A program made the position numbers and the translations under genes. The notes below the pieces were generated by a model. That model was not told the origin of the DNA. It saw nothing but the letters and a program-made list of their open reading frames with translations, and did no database searches. This document shows positions 21,376 to 30,475 of a stretch of DNA of 39,250 nt, piece after piece; positions within the stretch are counted from its first letter, which is position 1, and every line of letters begins with the position of its first letter. Location: contig LCPQ01000013.1 of NCBI GenBank assembly GCA_001003705.1, positions 1-39,250 of the forward strand, given 5' to 3'. Origin of the DNA: Parcubacteria group bacterium GW2011_GWA2_48_9. Its GTDB lineage: Bacteria; Patescibacteriota; Patescibacteriia; UBA10025.

Positions 21376-22107
21376 ATGGAATCAACGAAACGGCCTCTCT
21401 CCTGCCTCCTCATCCACGGCTTCACCTCGCACCGTTCGTCGCTCGAGGCGGTCATTCCTGAGTTGGACAAACGCGGTATCCCCTGGCATTACCCTATCCT
21501 GGCAGGACACGGAACCCATCCTCATGACTTGGAACATACCACGTGGGAACATTGGCAATACAACGTCGAACAAGGACTTGACTATCTTTTACAGGAATCG
21601 TCTCAAGTGGTCATTATCGCTCTATCTATGGGTACATTACTGGCTCTCGAGCTTGCCGCCAAATACCCGAAAGATGTCGTCGGATTAGTATTGCTCTCAC
21701 CGACGCTTCACTTCAAACAGCGCCTAACCAAGTGGACCCGACCGCTCACAAAAGTGTTGAAGCGGTTTCCGAATCCGAGCATCACGAAGTTCAGCTCGAC
21801 CGAATACGCCAAACGGGACAAGGGCTACGTTTGGTTTCCGACGGTTGCCTTCAAAGAATACTGGCTTCGTACCCAGCACTTTGATTCTGTGCTTGAAAAA
21901 GTCCGCCAGCCAGTCAGGATCATCCATTCAAAAAAGGATTTGGTCGCGCATCCGTCAGGCACGCTTCATATCTATTCAACGATCCCGTCGACGGAAAAAG
22001 ATATTGTCTGGCTGGAATCATCAGGACACGAAGTACTGCTCGACAGGGAAATCCCCTTCGTGCTAGAAAATATCTTTTCCTTTCCTCCGCTTACTGCTAG
22101 GAAATAA
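21376..22107 (+). CDS. Alpha/beta hydrolase (carboxylesterase / monoglyceride-lipase type)
   Basis: The product has 243 residues and the full catalytic set of a small lid-bearing esterase: oxyanion strand LLIHGFTSHRSSL, nucleophile elbow IIALSMGTLLALELA (Ala replaces the first Gly of GxSxG), acid HSKKDLVAHP and histidine SSGHEVLLD. PILAGHGTHP is the usual second-strand motif of Est30/monoacylglycerol lipase-like enzymes. A cytoplasmic ester hydrolase is the safe call; the substrate is unknown. No ribosome site is present and the promoter predicts a leaderless mRNA. Its 3' end overlaps the convergent UMP kinase gene by 11 bp. Confidence 0.85.
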   Translation: MESTKRPLSCLLIHGFTSHRSSLEAVIPELDKRGIPWHYPILAGHGTHPHDLEHTTWEHWQYNVEQGLDYLLQESSQVVIIALSMGTLLALELAAKYPKDVVGLVLLSPTLHFKQRLTKWTRPLTKVLKRFPNPSITKFSSTEYAKRDKGYVWFPTVAFKEYWLRTQHFDSVLEKVRQPVRIIHSKKDLVAHPSGTLHIYSTIPSTEKDIVWLESSGHEVLLDREIPFVLENIFSFPPLTARK

Positions 22108-22783
22108 CCGTTCCGGTAAATACTCCACCCGTAATTACCGATCGCAAGTTCCGCAGATCGGCTCCTTTGCACACAATGATGGTAAGTCCGAGTTGCTTTG
22201 CGAGTTTGGAAGCTTCGGGATCGAACGGCACGTGGTATCCCGGCGTGTGCTTCGTTCCCGTGAGTTTCAGAAGCTCATCCCAGGTCATCCGCGGAATAGA
22301 ACGGGCAGTTTTGACTTTTCGGGGATCGGCGGTGTAGACATATTCGATGTTGCTCATGTTGACGACCATCTCAGCTCCGTACGCATGGGCAAGCATCACG
22401 GCGTCTTTATCCGACGACGACCCCGGCTTCCACCCAGCACCAACCAAGATCTTTTTTTCACTGACTATGCGCTTCGTGGGATTCGCAAGTACTTCGTGAT
22501 AGGCGGACAAACCGAAGAGTGAGCGTATAAGCTCTGCGTTCATTTTTGTAGCCGCAATGCCAATCCAATCCAAATCATCAGAAGTGATGGGTATAATGTT
22601 TTTAGCTGCCTTCTGATAGTCGCGGCACACATTCCCGCCACCGGTCACGATGACGAATCGGTATCCATGTTTGCATAAATCAAGAATAAGGGAGCGAAAC
22701 TTCCTTAGGTAGACGACGCTGATCTTTTTTGGAATGATAATCGACCCACCCAGTGAAAGAATGACGGTTTTACGAATACTCAT
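22097..22783 (-). CDS. pyrH: UMP kinase, archaeal-like type
   Basis: The product is a 228-residue amino-acid-kinase fold protein. Visible are the phosphate loop VILSLGGSIIIP, VIVTGGGNVCRDYQKAA, DWIGIAATKMNAELI, GWKPGSSSDKDAVMLA and the nucleotide-site stretch VVNMSNIEYVYTADPRK, and a C-terminal TGGVFTGTVIS. These fit the short PyrH of archaea and many Patescibacteria, which makes UDP from UMP and ATP. It is the last gene of the PCMT-manC-mltG-pyrH operon and its ATG overlaps the mltG stop (ATGA). Confidence 0.9.
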   Translation of the reverse strand: MSIRKTVILSLGGSIIIPKKISVVYLRKFRSLILDLCKHGYRFVIVTGGGNVCRDYQKAAKNIIPITSDDLDWIGIAATKMNAELIRSLFGLSAYHEVLANPTKRIVSEKKILVGAGWKPGSSSDKDAVMLAHAYGAEMVVNMSNIEYVYTADPRKVKTARSIPRMTWDELLKLTGTKHTPGYHVPFDPEASKLAKQLGLTIIVCKGADLRNLRSVITGGVFTGTVIS

Positions 22784-23850
22784 TGGAGATATTTTCGCTT
22801 ATTTGCTAAATGTTCGTCATATGTCTCACTAAAAACAGTTGAGCCATCGGGTTTTGTAAGAAAATACAGATAATCAGTCTCCGTGGGATTCGCTACGGCT
22901 TCGAGTGCGTCAAACGATGGGTTACTAATCGGCCCTGGCGGAAGACCCGGGTATTTGTAGGTATTGTATGGATTGTCCGTTTCAACATCCTCCGCCGAAG
23001 GCTGCAAAGCGCTTTTGCCAGTGACATAATTTACCGTTGCATCCGACTGTAGCGCAATACTGTTTTCGATGCGCGTGAGAAAAACTCCCGCCGCGATTTT
23101 TCTGTCATCAACTGTACGCACTTCTTTTTCGACGATGCTCGCGAGTGTCACTCCTTCAAAGATGGAGAGTCCTTGGTCGCGAAAACCTTCGACGATGCTA
23201 TTCGACAGCTTGTCACCGAAATTATCCAGCATACGTTGGATGATATCCTCCGCGGTAGAATTCGAAAAAATACGGTAGGTATCCGGAAAAAGAAAGCCTT
23301 CCAGATTTGCTTCGTCCGGTTTATCTACAAGAAAGGAAAATGTAGAGTTGGGCAGCAGGGTGGCGGTATTGGTCACATCAGATGCACGTGCGAACTCGCC
23401 TGCACCTAATACGTCTTCTTTTGCAAGATATTCGTCTATATTTTCAATCGTCCACCCTTCGATAATGGTGATTGAACTCTCATTTGACACATCCCCTTTC
23501 GTTAGTGCTGTGACAATGTCTCGAATTGACATTGTAGGATTTAATTCAAAGACACCGGCGATGAAATTCGCTTCGGAACCGTCAACATACACGTATGCTT
23601 CAAAATTCCATGTACTCCTGATGAGCTCCGCGCCATGGAGATTTTTGGAAATGATGTGTACACTGTCGCCCTGTTCAATAGTAAAAAGTTGCGTCGCTGT
23701 ATCAGATGAGTAAGGGGAGGAAACGCTCTGCCAAAAACCAATTGTCGCTACCACAGCTATAATCAGTAAACCGGCGAGAACCCAAAGAACATAGACACCG
23801 ATGCGCCGCGACGGACCCGCTTGATGATCCTTTAGAGGTACTTCAGCCAT
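22780..23850 (-). CDS. mltG: Endolytic murein transglycosylase MltG
   Basis: The 356-residue YceG/MltG protein has one N-terminal membrane helix (VYVLWVLAGLLIIAVVATIGFW, about 19-40), a LysM-like region (FTIEQGDSVHIISKNLHGAELI) and the catalytic domain. Motifs in order are LEGFLFPDTYRI, VTLASIVEKEV with the catalytic Glu, RKIAAGVFLTRIENSIALQSDATVNY, NPYNTYKYPGLPPGPISNPSFDAL and YLYFLTKPDGSTVFSETYDEHLANKRKYL. It cuts nascent glycan strands at the outer face of the membrane and sets chain ends. It overlaps manC by 19 bp upstream and pyrH by 4 bp downstream. Confidence 0.93.
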   Translation of the reverse strand: MAEVPLKDHQAGPSRRIGVYVLWVLAGLLIIAVVATIGFWQSVSSPYSSDTATQLFTIEQGDSVHIISKNLHGAELIRSTWNFEAYVYVDGSEANFIAGVFELNPTMSIRDIVTALTKGDVSNESSITIIEGWTIENIDEYLAKEDVLGAGEFARASDVTNTATLLPNSTFSFLVDKPDEANLEGFLFPDTYRIFSNSTAEDIIQRMLDNFGDKLSNSIVEGFRDQGLSIFEGVTLASIVEKEVRTVDDRKIAAGVFLTRIENSIALQSDATVNYVTGKSALQPSAEDVETDNPYNTYKYPGLPPGPISNPSFDALEAVANPTETDYLYFLTKPDGSTVFSETYDEHLANKRKYLQ

Positions 23851-24908
23851 TTTTTCTTTTTTATAAGTTCTACAATTTTTTTCACATCCTGCGCTTTTTC
23901 CCGGTGGCAGACAAGCACCGCGTCATCTGTGGCGACAACTATGAGATCTGAGACACCCGCAGTGGCTACTAATTTTCCACTCATGTTGAAGACGAGGCTT
24001 CGATGCGTATCGATGCCGAGGTGGTGTCCGCGAATCGTATTGCCGTCCGTGCCGCTCTCCAGCATTTCCTGCACTGTGCGCCAGTGACCGATATCAGCCC
24101 AACCAAATGAGGCCGGTATAACTAACATTTTCTTCAGTTTTTCCATAATGCCAAAATCTATCGAGACAGCGGGTAATTTTGGGAAGAGTGATTGAATCAC
24201 CGCATCTTCCTTCCGTGTTCCTATGGCAGCTTGCATTTTCATCAATAAACGGTAATGGATTGGTAAATGCTTCCTATAGAGGGTAAGTAAGTGGTCGACT
24301 CGCCACATGAACATCGCCGGGTTCCAGAGATAATTCCATTTCTTTACGAATAGTTCCGCCTTTTTGAGAGGCGGTTTTTCAATAAATCGTTCTGCTAAAA
24401 AAACTTTCCTCTTCTGCACACTACGAAATAGCCGGGCGAGTTTGAGATACCCATAGCCGGTCTCCGGATATGTCGGTTCAATGCCGACGAGTACTGTGTG
24501 ATCTGGATGACTTCGTACTACCTGCTCAGCTAAACGAATAACTTTTACATATTCACGCTCATCAATAATCACGTGATCCGCATTTACCATAAACATCACA
24601 GCTTTCGGATTCTCATGTGCTACGCGAATAGCAGCGAGGCCGATGGCAGATGCGGTATCTCTCCGGACGGGCTCAAAAGAGAATTGTTTCGAGTTGATAC
24701 GGGGAAGTTGTTTTTTAAGAAGGCGGCGATCGCGTAAGCTAGCCGCAATCATAATATTATGCTGTGACACGAGTTTACGTGTACGGCGAAATGTTTTTTG
24801 GAGCAACGTCTCACTACCTGCAAATGCCAGCAGTTGCTTCGGGGCATGGGAGCGAGAAAGAGGCCACAATCGTGTGCCGCCGCCTCCCGCTAAAATGACA
24901 GCTTTCAT
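23832..24908 (-). CDS. manC: Mannose-1-phosphate guanylyltransferase
   Basis: I start at the inner Met (24908, MKAVILAGGGGTRLWPLSR), the family N-terminus; the track start adds 16 unrelated residues. The product has 358 residues. Motifs are the nucleotide loop GGGGTRLWPLSRSHAPKQL, FEPVRRDTASAIGLAA, VNADHVI, PETGYGYLKL, FIEKPPLKKAE, WNPAMFMWR and SIDFGIMEK...FGWADIGHW. It makes GDP-mannose from mannose-1-phosphate and GTP for surface glycans or glycoproteins. The C-terminal mannose-6-phosphate isomerase domain of longer ManC proteins is absent. Confidence 0.92.
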   Translation of the reverse strand: MKAVILAGGGGTRLWPLSRSHAPKQLLAFAGSETLLQKTFRRTRKLVSQHNIMIAASLRDRRLLKKQLPRINSKQFSFEPVRRDTASAIGLAAIRVAHENPKAVMFMVNADHVIIDEREYVKVIRLAEQVVRSHPDHTVLVGIEPTYPETGYGYLKLARLFRSVQKRKVFLAERFIEKPPLKKAELFVKKWNYLWNPAMFMWRVDHLLTLYRKHLPIHYRLLMKMQAAIGTRKEDAVIQSLFPKLPAVSIDFGIMEKLKKMLVIPASFGWADIGHWRTVQEMLESGTDGNTIRGHHLGIDTHRSLVFNMSGKLVATAGVSDLIVVATDDAVLVCHREKAQDVKKIVELIKKKKWLKYL

Positions 24909-24940
24909 GAGTAGTAAATTTTTTTTGTTATGTTCACAGT

Positions 24941-25621
24941 CTACTCGGATCCCCACTCGCTCGGAATGAGCGGTACGAATTGAAACCCCGGAAATCGTTC
25001 TTCTGAAAAATCCTTTTTTCCTTTGCGATCAATCTTTACCATATCATGTTCGTGCCGCCCTACAGGAATTACTAAACGCCCCGGTACCGTGAGCTGCTCG
25101 AGAAGCGCTTTTGGAATTTGTTCGGCGCCCGCCGCGACAATAATCTTATCATACGGTGCATTCTTTTTATAGCCACGCGTGCCGTCACCCACTACGAATG
25201 TCACGTTTGTACAACCAAACACTTCTACATTATGTCTCCCGAAATCTGCGACAGGCCGTACGCGCTCAATAGCGACGATACGTCCACCGGGTCCTACTAA
25301 GGTTGAGAGCAGTGCTGTCTGCCAACCTGACCCATAACCGACATCAAAGATATGGTCGCCCTTTTTGGGCTGAAGTAATTCGATCATAAACGCGACGGTC
25401 AGCGGCTGAGAGATGGTTTGGCCATATCCGATAGGTAGCGGCGCGTTTACAGCGGCGTCTTCTTTTTTTTCATCAGGTAAAAACCCTGCCCGCCCTACAT
25501 GCTGGAAGGCACGAATAATATCGGGTGTTTTGAGATACCCTTCATCTATAAGCTTTTCAACCAGACCTTGGTAGTTTTCCATTGGTACGCCAAGTATACC
25601 AAAAAATGCTTTATTCTCCAT
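24941..25621 (-). CDS. pcm: Protein-L-isoaspartate O-methyltransferase family protein
   Basis: The product has 226 residues (213 if the second Met at 25582 is used). Hallmarks are LPIGYGQTISQPLTVAFMIELL, HIFDVGYGSGWQTALLS (SAM loop; the usual form is VLEIGTGSGYQAA), VAIERV, YDKIIVAAGAEQIPKALLEQL and GRLVIPVG. The enzyme methylates isoaspartyl residues for protein repair. The second start is attractive, because a TATACT -10-like element lies 11 nt before it and no ribosome site precedes either ATG. First gene of the operon with manC, mltG and pyrH. Confidence 0.9.
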   Translation of the reverse strand: MENKAFFGILGVPMENYQGLVEKLIDEGYLKTPDIIRAFQHVGRAGFLPDEKKEDAAVNAPLPIGYGQTISQPLTVAFMIELLQPKKGDHIFDVGYGSGWQTALLSTLVGPGGRIVAIERVRPVADFGRHNVEVFGCTNVTFVVGDGTRGYKKNAPYDKIIVAAGAEQIPKALLEQLTVPGRLVIPVGRHEHDMVKIDRKGKKDFSEERFPGFQFVPLIPSEWGSE

Positions 25622-25934
25622 ACATTGGCTGTCTAGAGCCCTGTTAAAATTCTTTCGACAAAGTTATCCACACAGAAAAAAATGAGTACTCCATGCCCTG
25701 ACAAGAGAAAAATTCATTTTTGCTTATCTTTATTGATAACGAATCTCACAAATGTTGACAAGTAAGGTGACTTATTTCCTAATAGTGCGGTAAGTCACTC
25801 TTTACAATGTGGACAAGGTGTGGTTAAAGTTATTGGTTATTGAGTCCTAAAAAGTGTATGATTCTCTGCACGTCCCAACTAGACAAAATTTAAATCACGA
25901 GGGCGTCTTTATCCTCAATTTAAAGCATTAAATC
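25622..25934. other. Intergenic region upstream of the pilus operon
   Basis: This 313-bp AT-rich stretch holds a perfect DnaA-box nonamer TTATCCACA (25664-25672), a near match TGTGGACAA (25808-25816), an 8-bp inverted repeat GTGACTTA/TAAGTCAC (25767-25798) just after a TTGACA (25755-25760), and a possible promoter TTGGTT-18-TATGAT with -10 at 25857-25862. No ORF or RNA gene is recognised. Confidence 0.5.
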
Positions 25935-27680
25935 ATGATCAGCATATTATCGGGGGACAATAAACAAAACGGGCTTTGGGAACTTATTGAACGCGACAAA
26001 ATACTGACTCGTGATAATTTTAGAGATGCTGAGAAAACGGCAAAAAAAAGCGGCCGCCATATCGTTGAAGTGCTAGCGGAACAGCATGAGAAACATGTCG
26101 ATAAACTATTACATATTTTCTCCCAATATTACAAAATTCCGTCAATAATGCTCCGCAACCGCATTATTGCACCGTATATTATTAATTTGATCCCAAAAGA
26201 AATTGCTGAACAGCACTCAATTATTATTTTCAAGAAACTCGGCCAAGATGTATACATCGCGGTTACTAACCCAGAAAATTCCCAAACGGTAGATTTTGTC
26301 AAAAAGAAAACTGGCCTCGAACCGAAGATATTCATCACGAGCCCACAGGAAATTACTCATGGGCTAAAAAAATACCAGAATGAACTTGAAGACGAGTTTA
26401 GTAGGATAATTCAGAAAAGCACTGCAGAAACGCTCGCACTTCACGCTTCCCCTGAGCGCCTTGCTGAACACGTGCCGATCATTACTATGATGAATTCCAT
26501 TATTGAACGCGCACTTTCACTCCGGGCATCTGACATCCATCTGGAGCCGACTGATTCACAGGTGGTTATCCGGTTCAGAGTTGACGGCTTGCTGCAACAG
26601 ATCGTAGAACTGCCTAAAGAATTATTACGTGCATTAGTCTCTCGTATCAAGCTGATGGCGCATCTCAAGATCGACGAGCATCGCATGCCACAGGATGGAC
26701 GATTTAATTTTTCATTTGCAAACCGTGATATTGCCGTTCGTACCTCGGTGATCCCCACGCTGAACGGCAGTAAAGTGGTACTACGGTTGCTCGATACAAA
26801 AGAACAACTCTTTCATCTTCGCGGACTGGGATTTAATGGGCATGATTTACATATTATCAAGAAGGAGATCCAGCGACCCCATGGAATCATCCTCGTAACA
26901 GGGCCGACCGGATCAGGAAAAACGACAACGTTATATACCTTACTGCGTATGTTGAATAAAGAGGAGGTGAATATCTGCACTATTGAGGATCCCATTGAAT
27001 ACGGCCTCGAAGGGGTAAATCAAATGCAGGTAAATACCCCCGCAGGACTTACCTTTTCCTCGGGACTCCGCTCACTACTACGCCAAGATCCAAATATCCT
27101 TATGGTTGGGGAGATTCGCGATGCCGATACCGCTGATATCGCACTAAACGCCGCTATGACCGGCCATCTCGTGCTATCTACGCTTCACACAAATTCGGCG
27201 TTTCTCGCTTTTCAACGGCTTATTGAAATGGGCGTCCCCCCGTTTTTGGCGACGTCGGTAACAAACCTTATAATTGGCCAGCGGCTCGTACGGAGAATAT
27301 GCGACGGCTGCAGGATCCCCTATCGATCTATGTCGAAGATCACTGAAACATACGCCGATAACCTTCATCTCCGTGAAAACGTCGAAAAACTATATTCGCG
27401 CAAGCTTATCGAGAATCGATCGCTCGATTCAATAAAATTCACTCACGGCCAAGGATGCAAGAAATGCAATTTCACCGGGTTCCGAGGACGCATCGGGGTA
27501 TACGAAGTAGTAACCCTGGACACAGATTCTTCCACATCAGTGTTAAAAGACTACTCTGAAAAATTTGTCAGAACTCTTGCCCAATCAAATGGGGCACTCA
27601 CAATGCTGGAGGATGGCATCTTAAAAGTAATCCAAGGCGCCACGACATTTGAAGAAGTGCTGCGCGCAATTAAAGAATAA
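25935..27680 (+). CDS. pilB: Type IV pilus assembly ATPase PilB
   Basis: The product has 581 residues. The N-terminal GspE/PilB domain (about 30-150, HIFSQYYKIPSIMLRN, IPKEIAEQHSIIIFKK) is followed by the ASDIHLEP hexamer motif (about 198), Walker A GPTGSGKTTTLY (about 322-333), the Asp box TIEDPIEYGLEGVNQMQVN, Walker B region NILMVGEIRDADTAD, the His box TGHLVLSTLHTN, and a tetracysteine zinc site CDGC (about 455)/CKKC (about 507). It powers pilus extension in the cytoplasm. It is the first gene of the pilus operon and is 5 bp from pilC. No ribosome site precedes the ATG. No pilT is in view. Confidence 0.95.
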   Translation: MISILSGDNKQNGLWELIERDKILTRDNFRDAEKTAKKSGRHIVEVLAEQHEKHVDKLLHIFSQYYKIPSIMLRNRIIAPYIINLIPKEIAEQHSIIIFKKLGQDVYIAVTNPENSQTVDFVKKKTGLEPKIFITSPQEITHGLKKYQNELEDEFSRIIQKSTAETLALHASPERLAEHVPIITMMNSIIERALSLRASDIHLEPTDSQVVIRFRVDGLLQQIVELPKELLRALVSRIKLMAHLKIDEHRMPQDGRFNFSFANRDIAVRTSVIPTLNGSKVVLRLLDTKEQLFHLRGLGFNGHDLHIIKKEIQRPHGIILVTGPTGSGKTTTLYTLLRMLNKEEVNICTIEDPIEYGLEGVNQMQVNTPAGLTFSSGLRSLLRQDPNILMVGEIRDADTADIALNAAMTGHLVLSTLHTNSAFLAFQRLIEMGVPPFLATSVTNLIIGQRLVRRICDGCRIPYRSMSKITETYADNLHLRENVEKLYSRKLIENRSLDSIKFTHGQGCKKCNFTGFRGRIGVYEVVTLDTDSSTSVLKDYSEKFVRTLAQSNGALTMLEDGILKVIQGATTFEEVLRAIKE

Positions 27681-27685
27681 CTACC

Positions 27686-28894
27686 ATGCTTACTTTTTCC
27701 TACAACGCGCTCGATAAATTTAATTCGTACGTTAAGGGCACCATCAGTGCCGACAACGTCAAGAAAGCCACAATCCTGCTCGAGAAAGAAGGTTTTATCA
27801 TTGTGAACATTAACCAGCAGAAAGGTAAAAGTTTTTCAAAGTTCAACAAACTATTCGAAAGTGTCAGCCGAGTCGATCAAATGTTCTTCACCCGTCATCT
27901 CTATACAATGCTTGAATCCGGCATGCCACTCGACCAGGTAATCAAGGTGACGGCGGAGCAAACTACCAACCCCACGTTCAGACAAATTTTGGATTCTGTC
28001 CACGACCGCCTCGTGAGAGGGCAAACATTGCACTCAGCGCTCAACGAACATAAAAAGCACTTCTCCCAGCTTTTTATTAATCTCGTCAAAGTCGGCGAAA
28101 TGAGCGGTAAGCTTGATAAGGTTCTCGAGCACGTCCTCGAACAACAAGAGAAAGACTACGATCTCATCACGAGGGCCCGCGGTGCAATGGTCTACCCTGC
28201 CATCATTATCGTGGCGCTTTTTGCCATGGTTACTATGATGATGGTGTTTGTCATTCCGAAAGTCACCGGGATCTTGACTGAGTACGACGTCGAGCTTCCA
28301 ATCGCAACACGGGTGCTTATTTGGCTGAGCAACTTTCTTATACACTATGGTTTTTTACTGGTCCCCGTTCTCGCGGTGCTTATAGCACTGTTCATACGCT
28401 GGACGCGGTCTCCAAAGGGTAAGGCGAAATGGGACGGTTTCCTTCTCAAGATTCCTCGCCTGAAAACGATACTTATCGAATTCAACCTGGCGAGAATCAG
28501 TAGGGCCCTGAGCACGCTTCTGAGTAGTGGTGTGCAATTAGATCAGTCATTGGAACTGGCGTCAGGGGTTCCCGGCAACTACCTATATCAAGACTCGCTA
28601 CGGTCGGGCATTAAATTCATCCAGCGTGGCATTCCGCTCGCTGAAGTGCTGAAAGGTTATCCGAAGCTATACCCCTCGATTGCCAGCCGCATGACTGAAG
28701 TTGGTGAACGAACGGGAAAGCTCGAACATATGCTACAAAGGTTGGCTACCTACTATGAAAAGTCTGTGTCTAACACCATCACTAACCTAGCATCAGTGAT
28801 TGAACCAGTACTTCTCCTAAGCATCGGGTTCTCTGTCGGGTTCGTCGCCATCGCGATTCTTACACCTATTTGGAAATTTTCCGCAACTATTTAA
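27686..28894 (+). CDS. pilC: Type IV pilus inner-membrane platform protein PilC
   Basis: The product has 402 residues with two GspF domains (about 68-190 and 270-392). Each carries the family pattern: FFTRHLYTMLESGMPLDQVI...GQTLHSALNEHKKHFSQLFINLVKVGEMSGKLDKVL, and LARISRALSTLLSSGVQLDQSLELASG...GIPLAEVLKGYPKLYPSIASRMTEVGERTGKLEHML. Three membrane helices are visible (about 167-190, 215-232, 370-395). It sits under the pilus and couples PilB to pilin assembly. It starts 5 bp after pilB and ends 4 bp before the next gene. Confidence 0.94.
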   Translation: MLTFSYNALDKFNSYVKGTISADNVKKATILLEKEGFIIVNINQQKGKSFSKFNKLFESVSRVDQMFFTRHLYTMLESGMPLDQVIKVTAEQTTNPTFRQILDSVHDRLVRGQTLHSALNEHKKHFSQLFINLVKVGEMSGKLDKVLEHVLEQQEKDYDLITRARGAMVYPAIIIVALFAMVTMMMVFVIPKVTGILTEYDVELPIATRVLIWLSNFLIHYGFLLVPVLAVLIALFIRWTRSPKGKAKWDGFLLKIPRLKTILIEFNLARISRALSTLLSSGVQLDQSLELASGVPGNYLYQDSLRSGIKFIQRGIPLAEVLKGYPKLYPSIASRMTEVGERTGKLEHMLQRLATYYEKSVSNTITNLASVIEPVLLLSIGFSVGFVAIAILTPIWKFSATI

Positions 28895-28898
28895 CCCT

Positions 28899-29342
28899 AT
28901 GCGCATTCAATATCGACGCGGATTCACCTTACTAGAACTTCTCGTTGTCATAGGTTCGATGGCTGTCCTCGCGGCTATTGGCATACCCACGTTCCAAGTT
29001 ATGAGGAAAAATGTGATGCTGTCCAGTCAAGCGCAGGAAATTGTGAGCACCTTACGCGTCGCCCAAAACCGTTCCATTACCTCTCAAGATGGGACACCGC
29101 ATGGAGTCTACTTCGATACGAACTCGTACGCGTTGTACGGAGACGATTGGGCAGCTCCTGCCTATAGTAAAACTACCGATTTGCAAAACGGCGTGGAAAT
29201 ACTCCAGGGTAGTGGTACGGAATTGACTTTTGGCCGTTTGACTGGTAACGCAAGTTCATCACTTACCGTCGTCGTGGGATACGATGGCGGAAAGCAAAAA
29301 ACCATTACCGTGGAACCGGTAGGTAAAATCACTATCCAATAA
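28899..29342 (+). CDS. Minor pseudopilin, FimT/GspH-like
   Basis: The product has 147 residues. The class III leader is short (MRIQYRRG) with cleavage at G|FTLLELLVVIGSMAVLAAIGIP and Glu+5 present. The globular part has the FimT/GspH pattern (SSQAQEIVSTLRVAQNRSITSQDGTPHGVYFDTNSYALY, ending VEPVGKITI). FimT/FimU proteins are minor pilins that prime assembly and join the tip complex. It is 2 bp from the next pseudopilin gene. There is no ribosome site at the ATG. Confidence 0.88.
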   Translation: MRIQYRRGFTLLELLVVIGSMAVLAAIGIPTFQVMRKNVMLSSQAQEIVSTLRVAQNRSITSQDGTPHGVYFDTNSYALYGDDWAAPAYSKTTDLQNGVEILQGSGTELTFGRLTGNASSSLTVVVGYDGGKQKTITVEPVGKITIQ

Positions 29343-29344
29343 CT

Positions 29345-29956
29345 ATGCGCAGAACTGACTTACACAACCAGCAAGGAGGAGCCGTTATAGAAGTTCTCAT
29401 TAGTCTGGGGATGGCCGTCATTCTCGTGACGAGCATCGGGAAAGTTCTCGCATCATCACACGCGTCAGATACCACGAGTCGGCTCCGCGAAGAAGCTGTC
29501 GCCTATGCGAGAGAATCACTTGAGATTATATCTGACATGAAAAATGATGCGTTTGCCTGTCACTGTACCACTGATGGTGGACCTGATGCGTGCGCTGGTA
29601 CTACCTGCACACGGACAAGTGGTGATAGCCAACAATGCACACTGAGTAGCGGGTACACAAGCTGCTGGACAAAATTTGCTGAATCACTCACCCAATTGAG
29701 TCCCCTCCACCTCGAACTCATTGGCGGGGCTTGGACGCTTCGGGAAGGTGAAGAACCCCTAACTGCACAACCGTTATTTACTCGAGTCATCACGATAGAA
29801 AACTTGATGCGTGATGCAAATGGCGAAATAGTGGAAGCCGGAGGCACGAACGATTATCAGACTAAGAAAGCAACGGTATCAGTTTCATGGGACCAAAACG
29901 GAAATACGCATTCAGTGGAACTCTCGGCTCTCCTGACCGCATGGCAAAACTTATGA
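29345..29956 (+). CDS. Minor pseudopilin, PilV/GspI-like position
   Basis: The product has 203 residues. The N-terminal helix GGAVIEVLISLGMAVILVTSIGKVLASS is a prepilin helix. Cleavage at G|GAVIE keeps Glu+5 but gives Gly+1 in place of the usual Phe. The globular part has an unusual Cys-rich insert (ACHCTTDGGPDACAGTTCTRTS...QQCTLSSGYTSCW) that could make disulfides outside the cell; the rest ends in a beta-rich domain (KKATVSVSWDQNGNTHSVELSALLTAW). The position after FimT and before a PilW-like gene matches PilV. It overlaps the next gene by ATGA. Confidence 0.8.
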   Translation: MRRTDLHNQQGGAVIEVLISLGMAVILVTSIGKVLASSHASDTTSRLREEAVAYARESLEIISDMKNDAFACHCTTDGGPDACAGTTCTRTSGDSQQCTLSSGYTSCWTKFAESLTQLSPLHLELIGGAWTLREGEEPLTAQPLFTRVITIENLMRDANGEIVEAGGTNDYQTKKATVSVSWDQNGNTHSVELSALLTAWQNL

Positions 29957-30471
29957 AGAATATGAAGTCACAACACCAGAATCGCAAACATAATGGGTTT
30001 ACCCTCATTGAACTTCTCGTATACCTCAGTATTACCTCGGTAGTATTGGTGGTCATCACAAGTTTCGTTGCGAGTACAACAAAAAACGCCGTCGAGTCAA
30101 AAGTATCGACTGAGATCCAGCAGAATGCGCGCCTGCTCTTATCACGTATGACTTACGACATCCGTATCGCTGAGGACTTCGACGATACAAACTCTGACCT
30201 GAATATCGACCATGGATCCCTTACGGTTATTCAAAATGCGCAACCGGTCTCCTATTCGTGGGATAATGGCCAGGTAACATTCGATGATGGAAGCGGACCT
30301 GTCGCGCTTACAACGGGTTTGGTCAATGTTACGAAGTTCTACTTCGATAGGAACGGCGATACGGTCACCATCCAGCTGACGATGGAGCCAAAGAACATGC
30401 AGGCCTCTGCTCCCGAGCGAAGTACCATCTCCTTATCTTCAACGGTTACTCCTCGCCACCTCGTCTACTAA
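29953..30471 (+). CDS. Minor pseudopilin, PilW/GspJ-like
   Basis: The track starts at 29887. I prefer the ATG at 29953, which overlaps the previous stop (ATGA) and gives a short leader (MKNMKSQHQNRKHNG). The product has 172 residues. Cleavage is at G|FTLIELLVYLSITSVVLVVITSFV with Glu+5. QQNARLLLSRMTYDIRIAEDF is the typical PilW/GspJ segment after the pilin helix, and a beta-rich domain with SFxxxNGQVTFDDG-like strands follows. It would sit in the tip complex with the neighbouring minor pilins. It is 4 bp from the PilX-like gene. Confidence 0.87.
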   Translation: MKNMKSQHQNRKHNGFTLIELLVYLSITSVVLVVITSFVASTTKNAVESKVSTEIQQNARLLLSRMTYDIRIAEDFDDTNSDLNIDHGSLTVIQNAQPVSYSWDNGQVTFDDGSGPVALTTGLVNVTKFYFDRNGDTVTIQLTMEPKNMQASAPERSTISLSSTVTPRHLVY

Positions 30472-30475
30472 TTCT

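Noticed and set aside
25664-25816. Replication origin at the DnaA boxes upstream of pilB
   Set aside because: Only one perfect and one near box, no dnaA, dnaN, gyrB or rpmH nearby.
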